Source: Aspidapion aeneum
Lineage: Eukaryota > Arthropoda > Insecta > Coleoptera > Brentidae
Direction: 5' to 3'
Assembly (NCBI GenBank): GCA_963576565.1
Contig: OY755042.1
Location: 108,801,314 to 108,865,313, forward strand
DNA length: 64,000 nucleotides
This document shows, piece by piece, positions 25,350 through 37,043 of this stretch. The translations under genes and the position numbers were made by a program. The notes beneath the pieces were generated by a model that saw nothing but the letters and a program-made list of their open reading frames with translations, was not told the DNA's origin and did no database searches. Position 1 is the stretch's first letter. Each line of letters begins with the position of its first letter.

Positions 25350-26012
25350 TCGATCCATCTATGGAAATGAACATCCTAGGAGTCACTGCAGAGACCAACA
25401 TGTCTTGGCACAATCACGTGGCAGATATAGCTAAAAGGGCGTCCCAAAAGCTTGGGGTGCTATTTCGTACAAGACATCTGTATACACCAAGCCAACTGCT
25501 GACACTCTACAAAGCCCAGATTCGACCAACTATGGAGTACTGCTCACATATATGGAGTGCGGCACCCAAACATACCTTAATGCTTTTGAACACCGTGCAA
25601 AAACGAGCTATCAAGCTGATCAATGACCCCGCACTTACCCGTAGCTTGGATAGTCTCGAACATCGAAGAACTGTGGGTGATCTATCTCTCTTCTACAGGT
25701 ATTATCACGGAAAATGCTTTGAAGAGTTGGCATGTATGATCCCTCCGGGAGTAGCACCTACTAGGCGAACACGTCAAACAGACGGTAACCATCAATTTAC
25801 TGTCAAAATAGAGGCACCAAGAACCTCATTATATCAGAATTCATATCTCTGGAGAACAGCAATGCTCTGGAATAAACTCCCTGCGACAGTTTTCCCTGCA
25901 GGTTACAACCTGAATCGTTTTAAAACCAACACACAACAACATTTCCGCGCACTGGCTGCTTCTCGAGCGTGATAGGGATCTCCTTGCGAGTGCGCTTAAC
26001 CGTAAAAAAGAA
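25350..26012 (+). pseudogene. LINE reverse transcriptase C-terminal part (5'-truncated copy)
   Basis: An open frame to 25972 encodes the region downstream of the reverse transcriptase active site: LGVTAETNMSW, KLGVLFRTRHLYTPSQLL, QIRPTMEYCSHIW, LEHRRTVGDLSLFYRYYHG and LWNKLPATVF. It is nearly identical to the LINE at 41695-43020 and keeps sequence lost there (SLEHRRTVGDLSLFYR). The catalytic domain is missing, so this is a dead-on-arrival 5' truncation. The tail ends in a short A-run near 26011, just before the BEL insertion. It belongs to the CR1/L2-like assemblage; the exact clade is unresolved. Confidence 0.75.
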
Positions 26013-26038
26013 AGGCCCCCCAATAATATCTTCCACTC

Positions 26039-26520
26039 TGTTCGTGCAACTTTAATTTTAAATTCAAATTTTGCGCCAAATTCCCGTATTCGGAAAACCC
26101 ACACAATTTCAATTTGATTGGCACAAGCAAAACGCCAGCGCCATCTACAAAAATGAATCTGCGCAAAAAGGCGTAACCAAAAAAGATTCGTCTGTCGTAT
26201 TCTATCGAGATCACCACGCAGCATGGTGATAAATTCTATTAACCAAAAAATCCAATAACATTCTTAGAAAATAAAACTAAACCATTACACAAACAAGTGA
26301 TTCTAGTGTAGATCGCCTGCAACGACTGGGCCAGCGAGAGGAGCTCCTCTGGACGACGGAAACAGCTGAAAAGGTGAGTGCCAATCCTCTATATTGTCTT
26401 TGTGTGGCTCGGAAAAATTAATATTTTTACATCGTCCTTTTAAGGATTTTTGCACCCAGATTTTATAAAACAACCAGTGCGCTTACAGTCCCGCAGCTCT
26501 CAACCCTCAAAACAACAACA
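26039..26520 (+). repeat. BEL 5' LTR
   Basis: 482 bp, identical to the 3' LTR except one base near the end (aacaacaaca against accacaaca). It contains AATAAA (about 26271), a consensus-like splice donor 'aaggtgagt' (about 26371) and inverted-repeat ends TGTT...AACA. It supplies promoter and polyadenylation functions. Confidence 0.95.
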
Positions 26521-27079
26521 CTTTCTGGTCCCACGACCCAGATAGTTTTTTAAAATTTGTTTGCTAGAAATATTAGATTTTTTCGCCTCGCCATTTTGGT
26601 TCGTTGTTGCCGTGTCCGGTTTAGAAAGGAGGTTCCGTCCCCCCTTGCGTGGCTTAACGGTTGCTCCACCCACATTTCATTGCAGCCGAAATTGGCACTT
26701 CGTACGTCGTTTGTTTTGATTCAAAAATCGAAATTTGTTTAAATAATAGTTATTTGTTTAAATAATATGTTATAGTTATTCAAAACAACAAAAGTGCTTG
26801 TGAGTTGAATGCTTTATTCTTATTTAACAGGTAAACAAACACATCTGGTAGAATTAGTATTTACCTGTAAATTATAAGTAAACGGTAGTAGGTACAATTT
26901 GTTTTCTGTGCATTTATTTTGGGAGAAAAATCGCGACCTAGGATAACAGTTTTTGCATTTATTCGAGAAATCGATAATAAAATATATGCTGTCGAACTCT
27001 TTTGGACTGATTAAAGTCAATAGGGGTCAAGTGTTAGTTTTATTCCTTTTAAATATTTTTAATTTTTTAAATTAACAAT
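26521..27079 (+). promoter_or_regulatory. BEL leader: primer-binding site and 5' untranslated region
   Basis: Starting 5 bases after the LTR, TGGTCCCACGACC begins with the TGG expected to pair with a tRNA 3' CCA end; the tRNA was not identified. The rest (about 540 bp) has several stops in all frames and no strong upstream ORF. The polyprotein ATG at 27080 follows 'taacaat', an acceptable insect start context. Confidence 0.6.
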
Positions 27080-30000
27080 ATGTCGTTAAAAAAGCATGAG
27101 AATCAACGCAAAGTTTCAATATCTCGTATTACGGAAACGTATAACTTGGGAACAAAAGCTAAATCAGATAGTTCTTCCTTGCCAATTTTTAAGGCGTTTT
27201 ACGAATCGTTAGATGATCACTATGAACAATTTAAAAACATTCATAATGACATCATAGGTCTCTTGAAAGACGACGACAATGATGAGTTCGAAGTACAAGA
27301 CAAAATTAGGAAAGATACGGATCTATTCTACCACCAAGCTAAAGTTCTTTTTTCGAGTTTATGTTCCGATTCAGTTCATTCAAATTTCACCCCCGCAACT
27401 TCACACTATTCACGTAGCGATGATCTGGGCCCTTTAAAGGTACCTTGCTTTAATGGAAACGTAAAAAAGTGGCCAACCTTTTACGATGTTTATTCTTGTT
27501 TGGTTCACGAAAACTCTAATTATTCCGATATAAGGAAATTTCAACATTTGCTAACCTTCCTTGAGGGCGAACCACTTAATATTTTAAGCTCTATAAAATT
27601 AACGGCAAGTAATTACGCAATCGCCTGGAAGGTATTAACAGATCGCTATCAAAATAAAAGACTTTTAGCCAGTACCTACTGGAACTCAATCTACTATGCA
27701 AATTCTTTAAAGGGAAACCAGTCAGCAAAGGATCTTAGAGTCTTGGTAGATACCTTTTCCGAGAATGTTGCGGCGCTCGAAAATCTTGAATTTCCAGTAA
27801 CGGCGTGGTGTTTTTGTTTATTTTCAATTTTATTATCAAAAATCGATCAAACCACAAGAACCGCTTTCGAATTAAAGTATAGTACTACCGAGATTCCAAC
27901 ATATCAAAATCTAATTCAGTTTCTTATTAACCAATGCCGTGCTCTTGAAACAGTACAGCTATCTCCCCAAAATACGCAAATGCAACCTTCGACTTCAAAA
28001 CAGCAAAAACCAAATTATTCGAATTCTAGTAACCAAAAATATAATTCTTATTCAAATAATCAGTACAAATCAAGCCCTCCATCAAATTTTTTAGCGCATA
28101 CGCACTCACAAGTAGCAAATAAACAATCCAATATTCAATTTCGACAAAACCAACAACCCTATAAGTGCAAATTATGCAATAATTCTTTTCATCCACTTTC
28201 CCAGTGTGGTGTTTTTATTTCCAAATCTCCTTCAGATCGTTTTACTTATGTAAAACAACAATCGTTATGTATCAACTGTTTACGTTCAAATCATCAAGTA
28301 ATCGACTGCAGTAGTACCTACAACTGCAGGGTATGTCGACATAGGCACCATAGTCTTATTCATCTATCGCAAACGACAGATTCAATCCGTCAGAATTCAA
28401 GTCAATCCTTTGTTAATTCAAGCCAAAATTCAAATCAAAATTCGAACTTAAATCAAAGTTTTAATTCAAATCAAGTGGCCGTGCCTAGCACAGGCACAAA
28501 CTTATCGTATCAGAATTCAAATTCAAGTCTTAGCCAACAGAACCCTAGTTTTGTTCAACCCAGTTCAAATTCAATTCAAATCAATTCGAATCCAAATACA
28601 TCTACAAATCAATACTCTTCGTTATCCACCTTGACGCCCCGGACGACAGTGCTTCTAGCGACTATAAAATTAGAGGTACTGGATAGTCGGGGTAACTACC
28701 AACCTGTCCGAGCACTTCTGGACAGCGGTAGCCAAGCTAACCTGATAAGCGAAGCTTGTCTTAACAGGTTAGGCTTGCCAAGAAACAAAATTTCGATCCC
28801 TGTTCTGGGACTAAATCAATCTTCATCGGCCACTAACGGCATTTCTACTTGCACTATTCGAGCCCTAGGCCAACAAGAGCCTACTTTTTCTATTCAAGTC
28901 TTCGTTTTACCGAAACTCTGTTCGAATATGCCCTCAATACAGGTAGATTCATCCAATTGGAGTCATATTTCAAATCTAAAGCTTGCAGATAATCAATTTT
29001 ACAACCCTGGTCCAATTGACTTACTCTTAGGTGCACAACTTTACACAGAAATCGTCCAATCAGGACGAATTCCAGGACCTCACGGCCAACCCTCCGCTTT
29101 TGAGACAGTTTTTGGGTGGGTCTTGATGGGCCAAACTCAAAGCATAAATATTTCACCTCAAGTCAATTCGTACTTTACTTCCTGTGAGCAGTCTCTCGAC
29201 TTTAATATTCGCAGATTTTGGGAACTAGAATCAATTAAGTCAAAAACGTTTCTCTCACCCGAAGAAAAGAGATGTGAAGAGATTTTCCAAAAAACTACCA
29301 CTAGAGATATTTCGGGCCGATTTACTGTAAATTTGCCTTTTCGTCACATTGACCCTCCTGACCTAGGAGACACATATTCAGTGGCCTATCGTCAATTTTT
29401 GTCTCTGGAATCTCGCTTAATAAAAAATTCAAATTTCTATAGTATGTACTCGGATTTTATGAGAGAATATCTCAAAAACGGGCACATGTCTTTAATTCCA
29501 AAATCCGAACCTAGACCTCAGTTATGTTCTTATTTACCACATCACGGAGTCCTTCGTCTTGACAAATCAACGACTAAACTCCGGGTGGTTTTTAACCCCT
29601 CGATTAAGGGTTCGAAAGGCCTAAGCATGAACGAAACTCTTTTAATAGGACCAAAATTACAAGCCGATATTTCCGAAATTCTATTAAAATTCAGATTTTA
29701 TTCTATCGTATTTTTAACTGATATAAAACAGCACTTTTTACAAATTCAAATTAATCCAATTCATCGGGACTACCAAAGGCTACTTTGGCGATTTGATCCC
29801 AATGAACCCCTGCAGGAATACAGGCTTAATACAGTGACGTTTGGTGTTAGTTCAAGTCCCTATTTAGCTATCAGAACTCTTAGAGAACTAGCCATCCTGG
29901 AGGCTAAGAATTATCCTGAAGCATCCCAGGTCCTTTTGAATAACATTTTCATGGACGATATTTGCTGTGGAGCTAACTCTCTAGAAGGTGCTTTATCACT

Positions 30001-32506
30001 TCAAAAAGATCTCATAGCGTTGCTTAAATTGGGAAAATTTGAATTAAGAAAATGGGCATCAAATAATCCGAAACTTCTTTCACATTTGTCGCCCGCTGAT
30101 TGTCAGATCCCTGTTACCTTTGAAGACGATTCTTCAACATCAATTAAGGTGTTGGGCCTTCAGTGGCACCCTTCTACAGATACTTTTACCTATTCTTGTA
30201 CCCCTTGTGAAAAACCTTGCACCAAAAGGAATATTTTATCGGCTATCGCTAAAATTTGGGATCCTATAGGTTTCTTATCGCCTGTTTCATTTTTAGCCAA
30301 AGTGATTATGCAAAAACTTTGGTTATGCAAAACTGATTGGGATGAAATACCCCCCGATCCAATCAAAACTCTTTGGAATCAATTCAATAATCAATTAACC
30401 ACTCTTTCGAATCTTTGTATACCTAGACATATTTTTTCGAATAATATTCAACGATGTCAATTGCTAGGTTTCTGCGATGCATCCGAGCTAGGATACGCTT
30501 CTTGCGTATACGTTCGCGTCGAATTACCAAATAAAATTATCAAAACTGCTCTAGTCATGGGCAAGTCAAGGGTTGCTCCCTTACACACTATTTCAATCCC
30601 ACGTTTGGAACTACTTGGAGCTACTCTATTAGCTGATTTACTCGAACTAGTTATTCGCACCTATTCATCATTACTCGTAATCGATGAAATTCTTGCGTTC
30701 TCGGACTCACAGGTCACGCTTCATTGGGTCACATCTTCACCTCACAAGTGGAAGACCTTTGTGGCAAACCGCGTAAGTCGTATTCAAGAAACAATCCCCG
30801 AAGTCCCATGGTATCACATTACTTCACTCGAGAACCCTGCCGACTGCGCTAGCAGAGGGTTGTCGCCCAATAACTTAATAAATCACCCTCTTTGGTTTCA
30901 CGGCCCTCCATGGATTACCTTGCCCACTACGGAGTGGCAAATTCAAAGGTTTATAAATGAACGTTCTTTGGGAGTTCCAGACGAGGTTCTCAAAGAAGAA
31001 AAACCGGAAAATTCAGTGGTGCTGACGGCAGAAATTCAAAATCAAAACTTTTTTGATAGATTAATCGATAAAATATCCAATTTAAATACCATTCAAAAAA
31101 TCATTTGTCATTTTCTAAGACTTATTCACAATCGAAAAACCTCAGTTGACCCTTTATCCGGCGTTTTTTCCGCTTTTGAACTACACAAGGCTCTACTTGT
31201 TTTAGTTAAAAGGGTCCAAGAAGAGTGTTTTTCGGATATCATTCAAAAAATTCAAAATACTCAGCTATTACCTAAGCCGTTTCGCAAACTCGCGCCCTTT
31301 TTGGACGAATTGGGTTTCCTTAGAGTGGGCGGACGCTTACGGCATTCTCAACTCTCCTTTGAGGCAAAACATCCCTTATTATTGCCGAAATCTCATAGAT
31401 TAACCCAATTGATCATTATTCAAACTCATAACGAAAATTTACATCCCGGAATAAACACAGTCCAATACTTAATTCGTCAAAAGTTTTGGATTATGTCATC
31501 ACGTCGAGCTATTCAGAGGGTTTTATTGAAATGTATTCCCTGCTTTCGCTTAAAACCAAAACCTTACACTCCGTACATGTCGGATTTACCTTCTTTTAGA
31601 ACGTCACAATTAAAATGTTTTTCACACGTTTGCTTAGACTATGCAGGCCCAATCAAAACCTTTGTAGGTCAGAGACGTCGTGGAGCACAAGTTGGTAAAT
31701 CATATATCGCAGTCTTTGTCGATACTTCTGTCAAGGCAATCCATATCGAGCTTGTTTCGGATTTAACCACAGAGGCGTGCATCGCTGCGTTACGACGCTT
31801 TGTCGCTAGACGTGGCACTTGTGTCCAAATCACAAGTGATAGAGGCTCAAACTTTGTTGGGGCTATTAAGGAGCTCCATAATCTTTCGAAATTAGCTTCT
31901 GAGAGCTTAAAAATCAAATGGTGTCTTAATAGTCCGGGAGCCCCCCACCTAAATGGTCTAGCAGAAGCAGGAGTCAAATCTATAAAAACACATTTGTATC
32001 GGGTCATCGGTGACCAGATACTAACCTTCGAAGAGCTCTATACTCTCCTCGCCCAAATAGAGGCATTACTCAATTCTCGACCCCTTTGTGAGCAAAGCTC
32101 TGACCCAAACGATCTTACGTCTTTGACTCCGGGTCATTTCCTCACAATGGAACCCCTTAATTCGTGTCCTGATCCTGACCTTTCTACCCTTAAAGTTAAT
32201 ACCCTTAAGCGTTGGCAACTTATCCAACGAATTCATGCCGATTTCTGGAAGCGTTGGAAACTCGAGTACTTAAATACTTTACAACAGCGTTCTAAGTGGT
32301 CGGACCCTTCGGTTGAAATCAAGCTAGATACGCTTGTATTAATTAAGGATGAAACTAGGCCGCCATTACACTGGTTGCTGGGTAGAATAGTATCTGTACA
32401 TCCTGGTCGGGATAATCACATTCGAGTTGCTACTGTTAAAACACAACACGGACTTTTCACTCGTCCCGTGGTCAAGTTGTGCCCACTACCTTTAGATGCG
32501 CACTAA
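27080..32506 (+). CDS. BEL/Pao gag-pol polyprotein
   Basis: A 1808-residue uninterrupted polyprotein. In order it has a gag-like DUF1759 region (about 120-270; FNGNVKKWPTFYDVY) and Cys/His zinc knuckles (about 362-428; CKLCNN, CINCLRSNH, CRVCRHRHH). These sit among Ser/Asn/Gln-rich linkers. Next come an aspartic protease (D548-S-G, ALLDSGSQANLIS) and reverse transcriptase (VVFNPS near 835, D881 in LTDIKQHF, FMDD with D959/D960). RNase H has D1133, E1177 and D1209. Integrase has an HHCC finger (H1450, H1455, C1485, C1488) and D1520, D1587, E1629. A C-terminal DUF5641-like domain is last. All catalytic residues I checked are present, so the enzyme set looks functional. The order PR-RT-RH-IN with the FMDD variant is characteristic of BEL/Pao. 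No envelope ORF follows. Confidence 0.95.
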   Translation: MSLKKHENQRKVSISRITETYNLGTKAKSDSSSLPIFKAFYESLDDHYEQFKNIHNDIIGLLKDDDNDEFEVQDKIRKDTDLFYHQAKVLFSSLCSDSVHSNFTPATSHYSRSDDLGPLKVPCFNGNVKKWPTFYDVYSCLVHENSNYSDIRKFQHLLTFLEGEPLNILSSIKLTASNYAIAWKVLTDRYQNKRLLASTYWNSIYYANSLKGNQSAKDLRVLVDTFSENVAALENLEFPVTAWCFCLFSILLSKIDQTTRTAFELKYSTTEIPTYQNLIQFLINQCRALETVQLSPQNTQMQPSTSKQQKPNYSNSSNQKYNSYSNNQYKSSPPSNFLAHTHSQVANKQSNIQFRQNQQPYKCKLCNNSFHPLSQCGVFISKSPSDRFTYVKQQSLCINCLRSNHQVIDCSSTYNCRVCRHRHHSLIHLSQTTDSIRQNSSQSFVNSSQNSNQNSNLNQSFNSNQVAVPSTGTNLSYQNSNSSLSQQNPSFVQPSSNSIQINSNPNTSTNQYSSLSTLTPRTTVLLATIKLEVLDSRGNYQPVRALLDSGSQANLISEACLNRLGLPRNKISIPVLGLNQSSSATNGISTCTIRALGQQEPTFSIQVFVLPKLCSNMPSIQVDSSNWSHISNLKLADNQFYNPGPIDLLLGAQLYTEIVQSGRIPGPHGQPSAFETVFGWVLMGQTQSINISPQVNSYFTSCEQSLDFNIRRFWELESIKSKTFLSPEEKRCEEIFQKTTTRDISGRFTVNLPFRHIDPPDLGDTYSVAYRQFLSLESRLIKNSNFYSMYSDFMREYLKNGHMSLIPKSEPRPQLCSYLPHHGVLRLDKSTTKLRVVFNPSIKGSKGLSMNETLLIGPKLQADISEILLKFRFYSIVFLTDIKQHFLQIQINPIHRDYQRLLWRFDPNEPLQEYRLNTVTFGVSSSPYLAIRTLRELAILEAKNYPEASQVLLNNIFMDDICCGANSLEGALSLQKDLIALLKLGKFELRKWASNNPKLLSHLSPADCQIPVTFEDDSSTSIKVLGLQWHPSTDTFTYSCTPCEKPCTKRNILSAIAKIWDPIGFLSPVSFLAKVIMQKLWLCKTDWDEIPPDPIKTLWNQFNNQLTTLSNLCIPRHIFSNNIQRCQLLGFCDASELGYASCVYVRVELPNKIIKTALVMGKSRVAPLHTISIPRLELLGATLLADLLELVIRTYSSLLVIDEILAFSDSQVTLHWVTSSPHKWKTFVANRVSRIQETIPEVPWYHITSLENPADCASRGLSPNNLINHPLWFHGPPWITLPTTEWQIQRFINERSLGVPDEVLKEEKPENSVVLTAEIQNQNFFDRLIDKISNLNTIQKIICHFLRLIHNRKTSVDPLSGVFSAFELHKALLVLVKRVQEECFSDIIQKIQNTQLLPKPFRKLAPFLDELGFLRVGGRLRHSQLSFEAKHPLLLPKSHRLTQLIIIQTHNENLHPGINTVQYLIRQKFWIMSSRRAIQRVLLKCIPCFRLKPKPYTPYMSDLPSFRTSQLKCFSHVCLDYAGPIKTFVGQRRRGAQVGKSYIAVFVDTSVKAIHIELVSDLTTEACIAALRRFVARRGTCVQITSDRGSNFVGAIKELHNLSKLASESLKIKWCLNSPGAPHLNGLAEAGVKSIKTHLYRVIGDQILTFEELYTLLAQIEALLNSRPLCEQSSDPNDLTSLTPGHFLTMEPLNSCPDPDLSTLKVNTLKRWQLIQRIHADFWKRWKLEYLNTLQQRSKWSDPSVEIKLDTLVLIKDETRPPLHWLLGRIVSVHPGRDNHIRVATVKTQHGLFTRPVVKLCPLPLDAH

Positions 32507-32719
32507 ACTCCCAAGCAACTTCTTTTGTTTCGTGTGTCGTTATCTAGAATATATATATATATTTTTTTTTTCATTTTTTTCCTTTTGATCTATAAACCTA
32601 AAACGGATTTTAATAACCTACCCTTTAAGGTTTTGAATTAACTTATATTTTTTTTTTATATAGCCATTTGTTTATTCAATTAATCTCAATGTAAAACTTC
32701 GTTTTAAGTGGGCGGAAAA

Positions 32720-33201
32720 TGTTCGTGCAACTTTAATTTTAAATTCAAATTTTGCGCCAAATTCCCGTATTCGGAAAACCCACACAATTTCAATTTGATT
32801 GGCACAAGCAAAACGCCAGCGCCATCTACAAAAATGAATCTGCGCAAAAAGGCGTAACCAAAAAAGATTCGTCTGTCGTATTCTATCGAGATCACCACGC
32901 AGCATGGTGATAAATTCTATTAACCAAAAAATCCAATAACATTCTTAGAAAATAAAACTAAACCATTACACAAACAAGTGATTCTAGTGTAGATCGCCTG
33001 CAACGACTGGGCCAGCGAGAGGAGCTCCTCTGGACGACGGAAACAGCTGAAAAGGTGAGTGCCAATCCTCTATATTGTCTTTGTGTGGCTCGGAAAAATT
33101 AATATTTTTACATCGTCCTTTTAAGGATTTTTGCACCCAGATTTTATAAAACAACCAGTGCGCTTACAGTCCCGCAGCTCTCAACCCTCAAAACCACAAC
33201 A
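32720..33201 (+). repeat. BEL 3' LTR
   Basis: 482 bp, starts TGTTCG directly after the purine-rich tract and ends CAACA before the CACTC duplication. It is nearly identical to the 5' LTR. Confidence 0.95.
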
Positions 33202-33206
33202 CACTC

Positions 33207-33660
33207 TTCTTTGCCTGTCATCGTGTTCATCCATCTAGTTCCCGCATGTTTCTTCAAATCGTCCGTCCATCTCATTTAAGGTCTTCCCCTACTTCTTTAA
33301 TTTTCCCAAAGTCTCCAGTTAACAATACATTAGTTCCATAGATCGTGGTTTTGTCTGATATCATAAACGGCAAATTTCCATTTTAATTTTGCTACCTCTG
33401 CCCAGTTCTTCCCGCATTTTAATTAGTTTTTCTTTCTTATCTGTTATTAAGGCCATATCGTCAGCATATCTTAGGTGGTTCAAGTATTGTCCGCTTATTT
33501 TGATGCCTATTACTTACTAGTTTAGGGGATATTGTGTCACCCTGTCTAACACCTTTGCCTTGGTTCCTTCGCGGATTTTTCTTTTGATTGATATCCGTTA
33601 AATTTATCTTTTTCATTTTCGCATTTTAAGTTTTGGGTTAGCTGTTTCCGATAGCCTTTC
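33207..33660 (-). pseudogene. RTE-like LINE reverse transcriptase fragment
   Basis: Read on the minus strand this encodes a fragment with VRQGDTISPKL-like and LNHLRYADDMALITD motifs. The latter includes the YADD active site, followed by a KEKLIKMREEL-type helix. Stops and frameshifts (for example near 33515 and 33610) break it. The IxxxYLNHLRYADD phrasing is typical of RTE-clade LINEs. Only a few hundred bases survive and neither end is defined. Confidence 0.6.
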
Positions 33661-33694
33661 TTTGTTTTTATCTTTATTTATTATTACTTTTAAA

Positions 33695-34790
33695 CTAAAA
33701 CAGTTTCTGCCAAAACAATATTCGGATATTTTGGAATCATACATATCTGATAGACATTTTAGAGTAAAACAGGAAGACATACTCAAATTTAAGAGAAATT
33801 CAAGCAGGCGTGCTCCAGGGTAGCGTACTAGGCCCTTATCTATACTTATTATTCACTTGCGATATCCCAGTCAGAAAATTGTCACTTAGCAACATTTGCA
33901 GATGGTACTGGTTTATTGACGGTAGAAAAATCTATTGAAAAATGCATAGAAAAACTTCAGGATGCAGTCACCGAAGTTCACAGTTGGACCACAAAGTGGC
34001 GAATAAAATTAAATGAAACCAAATCAATTCTTATTGATTTTACAAACAAAAATATAAATCACATACAAATAACAATTAACAACATTCTCGTACCATATTC
34101 AAATCAGGCAAAATATCTCGATATAACACTTGATGCCAAATTGCGCTGAAAAGCACATGTTAAGAAAAAAAAAAGAAGAACTTGAGATAATTTATAGAAA
34201 AATGAACTGGCTAATTGGAAAGAAGTCCAATTTAACAATTCATAATAAGTTACTGCTTTATAGACAAATACTGAAACCAGTATGGACATATGGTATTCAA
34301 CTATGGGGTTGTGCTAACAACATTCTAGTTTTACAGAGATTTCAAAATAAAGTATTAAGAAACATTGTGAATGCACCTTGGTACGTTCGAAATAGTGACC
34401 TTCATCGAGATCTAAAAATCGAAACTGTAGCAGAGACTATAAAAAAGTACGCAAAAAGCCATGAAGATAGACTTCATCGGCATGTGAATGTGAAAGCAAT
34501 TCAGCTTCTAGACAATACTATGCTAGTTCGAAGACTAAAAAGAGTGAAGCCGTTTGAGCTAGTAAACTAAGTGAATTATATAAAACAAAATAATGCTACA
34601 AACACAACACAATTGTGAGTTACAGACTAAACACAGCGGGGAGAACTGTTGAGTGAACCCTAAGTTTAAATCTGACTTTTCTAGTAAATTAAGTTAAAAC
34701 AAAATTGCTAATTAGTCTTACTGACTAGATTGTAATACAATAAACACAGTGTGTTTGACAAATAAAAAAAAATAAAAAATAAAAAAAAAA
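33695..34790 (+). pseudogene. Jockey-clade LINE 3' half, 5'-truncated
   Basis: Frame-broken plus-strand RT: QAGVLQGSVLGP, then TFADGTGLL at the active site (FADD expected, so the second Asp is Gly). WTTKWRIKLNETKS and LGMTLDAKLR-like segments follow, with a frameshift near 34140. A long open tail to 34570 has LYRQILKPVWTYGIQLWGC, NIVNAPWYVRNSDLHRDL and RLHRHVNVKA. These are hallmarks of Jockey elements. A 3' UTR and an A-rich tail end near 34790. A shorter inverted copy of its 3' end is inserted at 51532-51909. Confidence 0.8.
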
Positions 34791-35980
34791 TCTTTATTTA
34801 TAGTTTATTTAAGTTGTTGGTTGTTATTTTAGTTTTATTTTTGGGTTAAACCCAAAGTTTTAGGCTCCAGGTTCGCCTTTGGAGGGGAAGATTGTATAGT
34901 AACCGAAAATGCTGAAAATATCAAGCCTTGATGAAAATTAATAAGCACATTTAAAAAAATAGAAAACAGATGCGTGCTTTAGTAGTAACGGCTCAAACAT
35001 TTCAAAATAAGGAGGTAAAAAAAGTAACAGCCTTAGAAAATAGTTCAATTTTCTAAGGTAACAGCAAATAATTAGTAACCGGCTAATTTTTATTATGTGG
35101 CTTATAAATGCGCTTGAAAATAAATGGTATAGTTTTTGCAAAGTCACCTGAAATGCTCCTAATACTTCTAATAATTCTATCGATTTCATGAAATTTTGCT
35201 TCATTCTGCCCTTCAAAAGTTATCCAAATTCGTATAAAATCTTCCTGGTATAATTTCAACCCTACCGACAGGGAAAAGGCGCGGCTCTTTGCGGTCCGAG
35301 CAAAAAGTATTTGTTTTCAGACCGACCGAGCACAGGTGGATAAACGGCACCTGATTGGTAGAGTTTTTTGAGATGCGCTTTTAATTGCTTTCGGGTGTGA
35401 TTTTCGGGACCCCTTTAGTCGGCAGTATGCAGAGTTAGAAAATAAATCAGTGTCGTTTCTGTAGGTGTAGGAATAGAAAGATTTATTATATATTTTTATT
35501 TCTTTAGTTTACGCCATAATTAAATGAAATACTTTTCATGAGTATATCTACCGCCGCCCATGTCACTTTCTTTAAAGGATATGCCGATGGTCGGCTTTAA
35601 CCTTTGTTTAACTGACTTTGCAAAAACTATAATTGTCCTACCGATCGCATGCTTGGTTTAATCAGTCCGACGCTCGAAAGATGTCTGCGCCTGCGCACTC
35701 TGTTAGGAATCACTTTCTAGAATTTTCGCAGATCAAAAAGTTGGGCGTCTCGGCAAAATGAAGCTATTTAAAAAAATGCAGCCTGTTAGTTATCAATTAA
35801 AAAACAGAACGGTGTACTGAACAATTTATTAGCAAAAGCAGGAGAAACATAATACCGTGAAAAAAATTGCCTTCAGAAGTGGAAATAAATGTTGAATTTT
35901 TAAGAATAATTTCCCAGAGGGCTAAATTAAAATTGCAAATTTTTTCTGCAAAAACATTAGCCAGTATTAATTTAAAAAAA
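34791..35980. other. intergenic with a LINE 3'-UTR scrap
   Basis: Positions 34835-34900 ('aggctccaggttcgcctttg') resemble Jockey 3' UTR sequence. Positions 35260-35720 are relatively CpG-rich but have no convincing exon. The rest shows nothing. Confidence 0.4.
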
Positions 35981-37043
35981 GCATAGCTGATGATACACTT
36001 CTTTTAATTTTGTTGAAATGAATACCCAGGGGAGCAGGAAGCAAAATTTTAAGTCGACTGACTGTTCGATTTGTTAAGAGGGAGTTCTGCGTATGGCATA
36101 CCGGGTGGGCCAAAAAAACCGGACAATTTTTTTTCATTATAACTTTTGAACTATATAATTGATTTTAATGGGACAAACTCCACATGATAGAGAATTAATT
36201 TTTTTTGTCCGCCATCTCAAAATTCAAGATGGCAGACAAAAAGAAAAAGCTTCATTCTTGCCACGCACAACAAGGTACAAATCAGCAACATGGGTTTAAT
36301 GGTTCTAAAAAGAAATTTTTTGTTTCAACCATTGTTTTGCATATTATACCGCAAAGTAATAGGCTATATACTTTGTGATTATACGATTGCCTTGCCAATC
36401 ATGTCTGCATTTATTTCCTTATAAATTCATAACTACTAAACCGATTTTGATGAAATAAAAAACATCCTGGTGAAAATTGATTGATTTTTAAAGATCATGA
36501 TCAAAAGTTATTGCCATTATAAAATTTAAGATGGCGGACAGAATAATACTTGTTTCTTAAAAATTGAGTGTTTATTCTTATTTTCCGAAAATATTTAAGT
36601 TTTTTTTTCATTTATAGAAAATCACTACTTTTTTCTCACACAACGACGTAAAAATTAGTAAAATTGGTGTGGTGGTTCTCAAAAAATCTATTTTTCTTTC
36701 AACCATTGTTTTACAGATTCTACGATTGCATTGCCAAACCTGTCTGCATTATGCAATTTAATTTCATCCGCCATCTTGCATCTTTAGATGGCGAACAATA
36801 AAATATATTTAGTCAAAACTATGATTAATCTTTGTCAAGTGCAGTTTGTCCCATTAAAATCGATGGTATAGTTCAAAAGTTATAATGGAAAACAAATTTT
36901 CCGGTTTTTTTTCGCCCACTGGGTATGCCATACGCAGAACTCCCTCTTAACAAATCGAACAGTCAGTCGACTTAAAATTTTGCTTCCTGCTCCCCTGGGT
37001 ATTCATTTCAACAAAATTAAAAGAATTGTATCATCAGCTATGC
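35981..37043. mobile_element. 1.06-kb palindromic (foldback) element
   Basis: Arms of about 200 bp begin 'gcatagctgatgata' and include 'gtcgactgactgttcgattt' and 'gtatggcata'. They are repeated inverted at 36830-37043. The family-like terminus ('gggtgggccaaaaaaaccgg') lies about 120 bp inside the arms. The interior holds inverted 'accattgtttt'/'gattgc.ttgccaa' segments. No coding sequence. Confidence 0.75.

Larger units (their letters stand above)
26039..33201 (+). mobile_element. complete BEL/Pao LTR retrotransposon
   Basis: The two 482-bp LTRs (26039-26520 and 32720-33201) begin TGTTCG and end CAACA. I see only one difference between them. A perfect 5-bp duplication CACTC flanks the element (26034-26038, 33202-33206). 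A TGGTCCCACGACC primer-binding-site candidate lies at 26526, and a purine tract (aagtgggcggaaaa) precedes the 3' LTR. The single polyprotein gene is intact and there is no envelope gene. LTR identity implies recent insertion, and it could still be active. It landed just downstream of a LINE tail. Confidence 0.95.

Noticed and set aside
25841..26224. 127-codon minus-strand ORF
   Set aside because: It straddles the LINE tail and the BEL LTR boundary, and the same LTR-derived ORF recurs at the 3' LTR.
28890..32007. Minus-strand ORFs inside the BEL polyprotein
   Set aside because: They are antisense shadows of an intact, motif-rich coding frame.
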